Below, in pieces: positions 14,107-20,373 of a stretch of DNA of 21,596 nt (position 1 is its first letter; the number at the start of each line of letters is the position of its first letter). Both the position numbers and the translations under genes were made by a program. The stretch is from Geodermatophilaceae bacterium (GTDB lineage Bacteria > Actinomycetota > Actinomycetes > Mycobacteriales > Geodermatophilaceae): positions 1 through 21,596 of the forward strand of contig JACCSC010000095.1 in NCBI GenBank assembly GCA_013813215.1. The letters run 5' to 3'. The notes below the pieces were generated by a model that made no database searches, was not told the DNA's origin, and worked only from the letters and a program-made list of their open reading frames with translations.

Positions 14107-16131
14107 CTACCCAGCGGCGGTGACGGATCCCGGGGCCGCGGGCTCGGGGGCGGCGGGATTCACCGGCGCCGCGCCTCCGACCCGCTCCGACCGGGTGGCG
14201 AGCATCGCGCTCACCCGCTCCCGGATCGCCTCGGCGAGGCGGTCGCGGGCCAGGTCGGCCGGGAAGACCACGTGGTGATCCGGATCGGCCTCGGCGAAGA
14301 AGAGGAACGCCTCCCGGACCGCGGCGTCCTCCCCCGGCCGGGTGGCCGCGTCGAGGACGACGGTGAGCTCGGGCGCGAGGTTGCCGGTCACCCACTGCGA
14401 GGTCCGCCGGATGCGTGTCATGTCCAGCCCGCGGCCGGCCCCCTGGTGGGCCAGCGAGGAGTCGAGGTAGCGGCGGCAGACGACGATCTCCCGACGCAGC
14501 AGGGCCGGCCGGACCACCCGCGCGACGTGCTCGGCCCGGTCGGCGAGGTAGAGCAGTACCTCGGTGTGGGGGTCCAGCGCCTCGGCGTCGGCACCGTGCA
14601 GGATCGCCGCGATCCGGCGACCGGCCAGGGTGTCGCCGGGTTCCCGCGTTCGTACGACGGGGTAACCGGCCTGCGCGAGGTACTGGGCCAGCAGCTCGGC
14701 CTGCTCGTCAGCCGGCTCGTCGCGGACCCCCTCGAAGGCGACGAACAGGCCGGTGTCGATCCGCTCCTCTCCGAGCAGATCCGGGCGGGGCACGCTCTTC
14801 CACAGCACGTCGATGAGCCTGGTGCTGCTCGCTCCGCCGACCCGCCGGTAGGCGTAGAAACCGACGAGGGTGGCCGCGAGGCCGGCGACCAGCAGGACGG
14901 TTGCCGGTCCGCTGAGCACGACCTCGGTGTCCCGGAATCGCAGGCTGCGCTCGCCCAGCCAGCCGGCCAGCAGCGGGCCGGCGGCCACCGAGACGAGCAG
15001 CGCGATCCGGACCGAACTCATGATGAAGGCGAACACCCGGCCCCGCAGGCGGTCCTCCACCTCGTAGCCGATCATCGTGTAGCCGGTGATCCAGGCGATG
15101 CCACCGAATGCGCCGACCAGGAGGGCCAGTGCGAGCACCAGCACGAAATCGCCGACCAGCGCCATCGTGACCGCGGTCGTCCCGGCCAGCCCGACGGTGA
15201 GTCCGAACATCCGGCGCCGGCTGATCCCGGGCAGCAGCTTCGGGCCGAGGATCATGCCCAGAGCCAGGCCGGTGAAGACCGTGCCGAACAGGATGCTGTA
15301 GCCGGCGTTGCCCGCGTCGAGCGCGACGACGTACAGCTGAGCCACCCCGACCACCGCACCGCCGGCCAGGAACGCGCCGAGGATCCCGACGTACAGCCCG
15401 CGCAGGACGGGGCTGCCGAGCATGAAGGAGACGCCCTCGCGGATCGCGGTCAGGACGTTCTTCGCCTCCCCGCGACCGGCCAGGAAGCTGGGGATGTCCC
15501 GGCGGACGGCGTACACCGTGGCCGCGGCCAGGAAGAACGTCAGCGCGTTGAAGACCAGGGCGATCACGATGGGCACCCGGGCGCTGGCCAACAGCGGGTC
15601 CTGGAAGAACCGGTTGAACGTCGACAGGACGGCGAAGACGAACGCCGCCACCGGCACGGCGCCGTACACCGAGATCAGCGACATCTGGTTGGCCACCGGG
15701 AGCTTCTCCCGCGGCACGATGTTCACCCAGACGGCCTGCTTGGCCGGCATGGTGAACAGGCCGACCGCCTCGATCAGGAACTGCGCGACGTACAGCCAGG
15801 TCAGGTCGTAGGTGAAGGCGATCGACAGGAAGAGCAGGCCGGCCAGGACGTCGCCGATGATGATCGTCCGCCGCCGGTCGAGCCGGTCGGCCAGCGCGCC
15901 GGCGATCGGGCCGAGCACCAGGTCCGGCAGCAGCCGGGTGAGGATCACCCCGGAGATCGCCAGGCCCTGAGTGGCCAGCGAACGGTCGGCGGTGAGCTGC
16001 TGGGCCAGCGCGGTGTTGGCCAGCAAGCCGAGCCAGTCGCCGAAGCTGGAGACGGTGATCGCGGCCCACATCCGGCGGATGACCCGGATCCGCAGCAGGG
16101 CCACGACCGCGTTGTCGCCCGGCTTGCCCAC
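14107..16131 (-). CDS. MFS transporter fused to a degenerate thymidylate-kinase-like domain
   Basis: Residues 1-430 form a 12-helix-like major facilitator with the motif-A type loop GALADRLDRRRT (78-89). Residues 461-645 are a clear thymidylate-kinase homologue (LFVAFEG, TREPGDTLAGRR, LLYLADRAEHV, RRYLDSSLAHQGAGRGLD). The kinase core is broken: the glycine-lysine P-loop is replaced by VRDEPADEQ, the DRY aspartate has become Arg (CRRY), and the arginine lid after VVLDAA is missing. Catalysis is therefore unlikely, while nucleotide binding remains possible. A short Ala/Pro tail ends the protein. Transporter-kinase fusions annotated as bifunctional MFS/dTMP kinase occur in other actinobacteria as far as I recall. 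The start is GTG 16131 with a weak ribosome site; it is the first gene of the tmk-holB run and divergent from tam. Confidence 0.92.
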   Translation of the reverse strand: MGKPGDNAVVALLRIRVIRRMWAAITVSSFGDWLGLLANTALAQQLTADRSLATQGLAISGVILTRLLPDLVLGPIAGALADRLDRRRTIIIGDVLAGLLFLSIAFTYDLTWLYVAQFLIEAVGLFTMPAKQAVWVNIVPREKLPVANQMSLISVYGAVPVAAFVFAVLSTFNRFFQDPLLASARVPIVIALVFNALTFFLAAATVYAVRRDIPSFLAGRGEAKNVLTAIREGVSFMLGSPVLRGLYVGILGAFLAGGAVVGVAQLYVVALDAGNAGYSILFGTVFTGLALGMILGPKLLPGISRRRMFGLTVGLAGTTAVTMALVGDFVLVLALALLVGAFGGIAWITGYTMIGYEVEDRLRGRVFAFIMSSVRIALLVSVAAGPLLAGWLGERSLRFRDTEVVLSGPATVLLVAGLAATLVGFYAYRRVGGASSTRLIDVLWKSVPRPDLLGEERIDTGLFVAFEGVRDEPADEQAELLAQYLAQAGYPVVRTREPGDTLAGRRIAAILHGADAEALDPHTEVLLYLADRAEHVARVVRPALLRREIVVCRRYLDSSLAHQGAGRGLDMTRIRRTSQWVTGNLAPELTVVLDAATRPGEDAAVREAFLFFAEADPDHHVVFPADLARDRLAEAIRERVSAMLATRSERVGGAAPVNPAAPEPAAPGSVTAAG
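14197..14751 (-). other. Pseudo-thymidylate-kinase domain
   Basis: This is the DNA for residues 461-645 of the MFS fusion. Aligned by eye with the intact tmk product, it matches from FVAFEG onward but lacks the P-loop, the DRY aspartate and roughly 20 residues of lid. Retained blocks (REPG, ADRAEH, YLDSSLAHQGAGR) lie around the dTMP pocket. A binding or regulatory role is inference. Confidence 0.8.
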
Positions 16132-16259
16132 CGATCGCCGTGCGTCGATGACTGGGCTCCCTACTCGCGCGTCCCCGGCGTGGCGCGCCCTACTCTACTG
16201 CCGGGCCGTGGGGCCCCCGGTCACGTGAGTGGAGCGGCTGAAGTGAGCGAGCGAAGCGA
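16132..16259. promoter_or_regulatory. Divergent intergenic region between the MFS fusion and tam
   Basis: These 128 bases must hold promoters for both genes. Visible structure: an 8-base direct repeat CCCTACTC at 16159-16166 and 16188-16195; a TAGAGT on the minus strand near 16192-16197 that could be a -10 element for the MFS gene, without a matching -35; and a GC-rich hairpin-like CCGGGCC...GGGCCCCCGG at about 16200-16220. A GAGCGAGCGAAGCGAG repeat next to the tam start completes it. Confidence 0.4.
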
Positions 16260-16263
16260 GTGA
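16225..16263 (+). repeat. GAGCGAAGCGAG-type repeat with a tiny reading frame into tam
   Basis: The AGTGAGCGAGCGAAGCGAG tract resembles short GAGCGAAGCGAG elements found just before many genes in some high-GC actinobacteria (from memory). It can be read as a 6-codon frame GTG...TGA at 16243-16263 (MSERSE), or 12 codons from GTG 16225. The stop overlaps the tam start as GTGA. Whether it is translated is unknown. Confidence 0.4.
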
Positions 16264-17018
16264 ACCGTGTCATTGCCTGGGATCCGGCGCAGTACCACCG
16301 GTACGCCGACGAGCGGTCGAGGCCCTTCGCCGAGCTGCTAACCCGGGTCGGTGCGGTTTCCCCGCGGTACGTCGTCGACCTCGGCTGCGGCAGTGGTGAG
16401 CTGACCGCCCTGCTGGCGCAGCGCTGGCCGGAGGCTCTCGTGGAGGGGGTGGACTCCTCGGCCGACATGCTGGCCCAGGCACCCGCCGGGGCGCGCCTGA
16501 GTTTCACGCTGGCCGACATCCGCACGTGGCGGCCGGTGCGGCCGGTTGATGTGGTGGTCAGCTCGGCCGCGCTGCAGTGGGTGGACGGCCACGAGCAGGT
16601 GCTGCGGGAGTTCATCGATGCGCTGGCAGCCGACGGATGGCTGGCGGTGCAGGTTCCCGGAAACTTCGCCGCCGACTCGCACCGGCTGCTGCGTGACGTG
16701 GCGGCGCGGTGGGTGCCGGAGCTGACCTTGCGGACCGACCCCGTGCTCGACCCGACCGGCTACTTCGCCCTGCTCGCCGCGGCGGGCCTGCAGGTGGACG
16801 CCTGGGAGACGACGTACCTGCAGGTGTTGCCGGGCGAGGATCCCGTGCTGGAGTGGGTGAAGGGAACGGCGTTGCGTCCGGTGCTGGCCGCGCTGGCACC
16901 GGGTCGGCAGCCTGCGTTCCTGGCCGAGTACGGCGCGGCGCTGCGGGCGGCGTACCCGGGCGGCTCCGCGGGCACGCTCTTCCCGTTCCGCCGGGTCTTC
17001 GCGGTGGGGCACAGGTGA
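16260..17018 (+). CDS. tam: Trans-aconitate 2-methyltransferase-like protein
   Basis: This 252-residue class I methyltransferase resembles Tam, which methylates trans-aconitate (a by-product inhibitor of aconitase) using SAM. The N-terminal WDPAQYHRYADERSRPF is the family hallmark. It is followed by motif I VVDLGCGSGELTALL, the acidic VEGVDSS, and SSAALQWVDGHEQVL. Late family blocks are VQVPGNFA, YLQVLPGEDPVLEWVKGT and FPFRRVFAVG, so the fold is complete. The start is GTG 16260, overlapping the stop of a tiny upstream frame by 4 bases; no other in-frame start fits the N-terminal motif. The VOC gene overlaps the end by 4 bases and is co-transcribed. The family assignment is good; the substrate is by homology only. 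Confidence 0.88.
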   Translation: MNRVIAWDPAQYHRYADERSRPFAELLTRVGAVSPRYVVDLGCGSGELTALLAQRWPEALVEGVDSSADMLAQAPAGARLSFTLADIRTWRPVRPVDVVVSSAALQWVDGHEQVLREFIDALAADGWLAVQVPGNFAADSHRLLRDVAARWVPELTLRTDPVLDPTGYFALLAAAGLQVDAWETTYLQVLPGEDPVLEWVKGTALRPVLAALAPGRQPAFLAEYGAALRAAYPGGSAGTLFPFRRVFAVGHR

Positions 17019-17377
17019 CTCTGTCCGCGGTGCACCACGTGCAACTCTCGTGTCCGGCCGGGTCCGAACCGAAACTGCGGACGTTCTACTGCGGGCTGCT
17101 GGGGATGACCGAGTTGACCAAGCCGCCGGTACTGGCCGCCCGCGGCGGGGCGTGGTTCCGCTGCGGCGCTGTCGAACTGCACCTCGGCGTCGAACCGGAC
17201 TTCCGGCCGGCCGGCAAGGCGCATCCGGGTCTGCTCTGCACCGAACTGGACACGCTGGTGGCGACCCTGGCCGACGGCGGGGTCGAAGCCGAGTGGGACG
17301 ACAACTTTCCGGGCTTCCGGCGATGCTACGTCCGCGACCCGGTGGGCAACCGGATCGAACTGCTCGAGCCGCTGTGA
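17015..17377 (+). CDS. VOC-family (glyoxalase/bleomycin-resistance-like) protein
   Basis: This is a single 120-residue vicinal-oxygen-chelate domain: HHVQLSCPAG, RTFYCGLLGM, VELHLGVEPDF and YVRDPVGNRIELLEPL form the expected beta-alpha-beta-beta-beta modules. Candidate metal or substrate residues are the early His, the mid-protein His in LHLG and the final Glu in RIELLE. Such proteins may be lyases, dioxygenases or drug binders; nothing here tells which. The open frame extends far upstream as a shadow of tam, so I use the GTG at 17015, which overlaps the tam stop (GTGA). The gene converges on topA with only 6 bases between the stop codons. Confidence 0.87.
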   Translation: MTLSAVHHVQLSCPAGSEPKLRTFYCGLLGMTELTKPPVLAARGGAWFRCGAVELHLGVEPDFRPAGKAHPGLLCTELDTLVATLADGGVEAEWDDNFPGFRRCYVRDPVGNRIELLEPL

Positions 17378-17383
17378 CGTTGG

Positions 17384-20248
17384 CTAGCCGGCCTTCGTGG
17401 CCGTCGCCTTCTTCGCCGTTGTCTTCTTCGCCGTTGTCTTCTTAGCGGCTGTCTGCTTGCCGGTTGTCTTCTTCGGCGCCGCCTTCTTGGCCGGTGCCTT
17501 CTTGGCCGGTGCCTTGCGGGCGGTGCGCTTGGGGGCCGGTCCGCGGGCCCGCCGGTCGGCGAGCAGCTCAGCCGCCCGCTCCTGCGTGATCGAGTCGATC
17601 TCGTCGCCTTTGCGCAGGCTCGCGTTTGTCTCGCCGTCGGTCACGTAAGGCCCGAACCGGCCCTCCCGCAGCACGATCTGACCGCCGGTGATCGGGTCGG
17701 CACCCAGCTCCCGCAGCGGGGCGGCAGCCGCGCGGCGGCCCCGCGTCTTGGGCTGGGCGAACAGCGCCAGCGCCTGCTCCAGATCGACGGTGAACAGCTG
17801 CTCCTCGCGCTCCAGCGACCGGGAGTCGGTGCCGCGCTTGACGTACGGGCCGTAGCGGCCGTTCAGCGCCTGGATCTCCTGGCCCTCGGCGTCGACGCCG
17901 AGGATGCGCGGCAGGGTGAGCAGCCGCAGCGCGTCGTCCAGCGTGATCGTGTCCAGCGACATGCTGGCCAGCAGGCTTGACGTACGCGGCTCCCCCTTCT
18001 CCCCCTCGGGGATCACGGTCGAGACGTACGGCCCGTACCGCCCGGCCTTGGCCACCACGACGTGCCCACTGTCCGGGTCGATCCCGAGTTCGCGGTCACC
18101 CGAGGGCGCGGACAGCAGCTCCTCGACCCGTTCCGGCGTCAGCTCGTCAGGCGCCAGCTCGTCGGGCAGGGACGCCCGGCGGCCGTCGTCGCCCCCCTGC
18201 TGCAGGTAGGGGCCGTAGCGGCCGACGCGGACCACCACGCCGTCGTGCAACGGAATGGAGTTGATCCCCCGCGCGTCGATGTCGGCCAGTTGCTGGCTCA
18301 CGACGTTCTTCAGCCCGCCGGCCTCGGCCATGCCGCCCTGGTGACCGTTCCCGCCGCCGAAGTAGAAGCGGGTCAGCCACTCCACCCGGCTGCCCTCGCC
18401 CCTGGCGATCGTGTCGAGGTCACCCTCGACCGAGGCGGTGAACCCGTAGTCGACCAGCCGCGCGAAGTGCTGCTCCAGCAACGCGATGACCGCGAAGGCC
18501 ACGAAGGACGGGACGAGCGCAGTGCCCTTCTTCCAGACGTACCCGCGATCCTGGATGGTCTGCATGATCGCGGCGTACGTCGAAGGCCGGCCGATCTCCA
18601 GCTCGTCGAGCCTCTTGACCAGGCTGGCCTCGGTGTAGCGGGCCGGGGGTGAGGTCGTGTGCCCACCTGGCTCCAACGACTCCACGCTGAGGTTCTGTCC
18701 GCGCTGCAGCCTGGGCAGTCGACGCTCGGCGTCGTCGGCCTCGCTACCGGTGCCCTCGTCCATGCTCTCGACGTAGGCGCGCAGGAAGCCGGGGAAGGTG
18801 ATCGTCTTGCCGGAGGCAGCGAACTCGGCGAGCTCCCCGATGGCCGACTCGCCGCGCAGCCGGATCGACATGCTCTGACCTACGGCGTCGGCCATCTGGC
18901 TGGCAATCGTGCGCTTCCAGATCAGCTCGTAGAGCCGGAACTCCTCGCCCGACAGCTCACCGGCAAGCTGCCCCGGGGTGCGGAAGGAGTCGCCGGCCGG
19001 ACGGATCGCTTCGTGCGCCTCCTGGGCGTTCTTCGCCTTGCGGGCGTAGCGGCGCGGCTCGGCCGGGACGTAGGCATCGCCGTACAGCTCCCGGGCCTGG
19101 CTGCGCGCGGCCGACAGGGCCGTCTCGGACAGGTTCGTCGAGTCGGTCCGCATGTACGTGATGTAGCCGTTCTCGTACAGCCGTTGCGCCACCCGCATGA
19201 CCTGCTGGCTGGACAGCCGCAGCTTGCGTCCACCTTCTTGTTGCAAGGTCGAGGTCATGAACGGCGGGTAGGGCTTGCGCCGGTACGGCTTCTCCTCGGT
19301 GCGCACGACGGCGAAGTCGCTGTGCTCCAGGCGGGCGGCGAGGCCGCGGGCGCCGGCCTCGTCCAGGTGCACGACCGTGCTGTTCGCCGTTCCGGTCTCG
19401 GGGTCGAAGTCCCGGCCGGTGGCCACCCGGCTGTCGTCGAGGACCACGAGCGAGGCGCCCAGGGTGGCCGGCTCGGCCGGGTCGTCGGCCGCGGCCTGGC
19501 CGGTCGCGAACACGCCCTCGATGCCCCAGTAGTCCGCCGCCCGGAAGCGCATCCGCTCGCGTTCACGCTCGACCACGATCCGGGTCGCCACCGACTGCAC
19601 GCGGCCGGCCGAGAGCTTCGGCATCACCTTCTTCCACAGCACCGGGGAGACCTCGTAGCCGTAAAGCCGGTCCAGGATCCGCCGGGTCTCCTGCGCGTCG
19701 ACCAGCGCCACGTCGAGCTCGCGCGGATTGGCTACCGCGGCCGCGATCGCGTCCGCGGTGATCTCGTGGAAGACCATCCGGCGGACCGGGACCTTCGGCT
19801 TCAGGATCTCGATCAGGTGCCAGGCGATCGCCTCGCCCTCGCGGTCCTCGTCCGTGGCCAGGTACAGCTCGCTGGCGTCCTTGAGCAGGGCGCGCAGCTT
19901 GCTGACCTGCTGCTTGCGCTCGGGGCTGACGACGTACAGGGGCTCGAAGCCGTTGTCGACATCGACGCCGAGGCGTGCCCAGGCGGTGCCCTTGTACGCC
20001 GCCGGCACGTCGGCGGCGTTGCGCGGGAGGTCCCGGATGTGCCCGATGCTCGACTCCACGACGAAACCCGGGCCCAGGAAGCGTCCGATCGACTTGGCCT
20101 TGGACGGCGACTCGACGATGACCAGGGCGCGGCCCTTGCTGGTCGCGGCTGTGGCCGTGGCCCCAGCTCGGCCGCCCCGGGTCGCACTCGAACGCCCGCC
20201 GGTCGATCCGGCGGGGGCGGCGAGGGTGGTCTCGGTCGTGGGTGGCAC
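17384..20248 (-). CDS. topA: DNA topoisomerase I
   Basis: Type IA topoisomerase relaxes negative supercoils. A variable ~40-residue N-terminal extension precedes the TOPRIM domain (ALVIVESPSKAKSIGRFLG with E46, and ATDEDREGEA with D133/D135/E137). The catalytic tyrosine is Y365 in YITYMRTDSTN. PKLSAGRVQSVATR and IGRPSTYA are also family blocks. The C-terminal part has no zinc fingers but four GRYGPY-type repeats (VGRYGPYLQ, AGRYGPYVS, NGRYGPYVK, EGRFGPYVT), as in actinobacteria. It ends in a lysine/alanine/threonine-rich tail at about 899-954, likely to bind DNA. At 954 residues it fits the family. The start is GTG 20248, supported by AGGAGA 3 bases upstream. It is convergent with the VOC gene, and the hydrolase gene lies upstream on the same strand. 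Confidence 0.97.
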   Translation of the reverse strand: MPPTTETTLAAPAGSTGGRSSATRGGRAGATATAATSKGRALVIVESPSKAKSIGRFLGPGFVVESSIGHIRDLPRNAADVPAAYKGTAWARLGVDVDNGFEPLYVVSPERKQQVSKLRALLKDASELYLATDEDREGEAIAWHLIEILKPKVPVRRMVFHEITADAIAAAVANPRELDVALVDAQETRRILDRLYGYEVSPVLWKKVMPKLSAGRVQSVATRIVVERERERMRFRAADYWGIEGVFATGQAAADDPAEPATLGASLVVLDDSRVATGRDFDPETGTANSTVVHLDEAGARGLAARLEHSDFAVVRTEEKPYRRKPYPPFMTSTLQQEGGRKLRLSSQQVMRVAQRLYENGYITYMRTDSTNLSETALSAARSQARELYGDAYVPAEPRRYARKAKNAQEAHEAIRPAGDSFRTPGQLAGELSGEEFRLYELIWKRTIASQMADAVGQSMSIRLRGESAIGELAEFAASGKTITFPGFLRAYVESMDEGTGSEADDAERRLPRLQRGQNLSVESLEPGGHTTSPPARYTEASLVKRLDELEIGRPSTYAAIMQTIQDRGYVWKKGTALVPSFVAFAVIALLEQHFARLVDYGFTASVEGDLDTIARGEGSRVEWLTRFYFGGGNGHQGGMAEAGGLKNVVSQQLADIDARGINSIPLHDGVVVRVGRYGPYLQQGGDDGRRASLPDELAPDELTPERVEELLSAPSGDRELGIDPDSGHVVVAKAGRYGPYVSTVIPEGEKGEPRTSSLLASMSLDTITLDDALRLLTLPRILGVDAEGQEIQALNGRYGPYVKRGTDSRSLEREEQLFTVDLEQALALFAQPKTRGRRAAAAPLRELGADPITGGQIVLREGRFGPYVTDGETNASLRKGDEIDSITQERAAELLADRRARGPAPKRTARKAPAKKAPAKKAAPKKTTGKQTAAKKTTAKKTTAKKATATKAG
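17408..17510 (-). repeat. 15-base tandem repeats encoding the TopA lysine-rich tail
   Basis: CTTCTTCGCCGTTGT occurs twice head-to-tail (17408-17422 and 17423-17437), with a third partial copy. GCCTTCTTGGCCGGT is duplicated at 17481-17495 and 17496-17510. They encode TTAKK and APAKK pentapeptides. This suggests that the tail grows and shrinks by whole 15-base units, keeping the frame. Confidence 0.85.
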
Positions 20249-20251
20249 GGA

Positions 20252-20257
20252 TCTCCT
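20252..20257 (-). promoter_or_regulatory. topA ribosome binding site
   Basis: The minus strand reads AGGAGA, 3 bases before the GTG at 20248-20246 (4 bases after the AGGAG core). It is one of the clearest Shine-Dalgarno sequences in the window and fixes the topA start, although TOPRIM begins only about 40 residues later. Confidence 0.75.
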
Positions 20258-20278
20258 GAGGGGTGACAGCGGGCTCGC

Positions 20279-20309
20279 AGTGTGCGGGACGGCCCCGGCA
20301 CTGTGTCAA
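20279..20309 (-). promoter_or_regulatory. Candidate topA promoter
   Basis: The minus strand contains a consensus -35 hexamer TTGACA at 20309-20304. A weak -10 candidate, CACACT (20284-20279), lies 19 bases on; closer spacings give poorer hexamers. This would leave a leader of roughly 25 bases before the topA GTG. The -35 is convincing, the -10 is not. Confidence 0.42.
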
Positions 20310-20321
20310 ACGCCGGACCAA

Positions 20322-20373
20322 CCCGATGTGTTACCCGACCCATTCCCGTCAGCACCATGGCCTCAACATCGGG
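20322..20373. repeat. 8-base inverted repeat at the hydrolase 3' end
   Basis: CCCGATGT (20322-20329) and ACATCGGG (20366-20373) are perfect inverted copies 36 bases apart. One arm covers the last hydrolase codons. They could pair as a long-loop hairpin ending that transcript, or form an operator upstream of the topA promoter. The long loop makes a terminator doubtful. Confidence 0.3.

Noticed and set aside
14035..16263. A 742-codon open frame on the plus strand ending in MSERSE-like residues
   Set aside because: It is antisense to the MFS fusion and rich in Asp/Gln/His/Arg as expected for a shadow frame. Only its last few codons overlap the tam leader repeat, which I treat separately.
17408..17510. 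CRISPR-like short repeats
   Set aside because: The repeats are contiguous 15-base units with no spacers and encode a lysine-rich protein tail in the topA frame.
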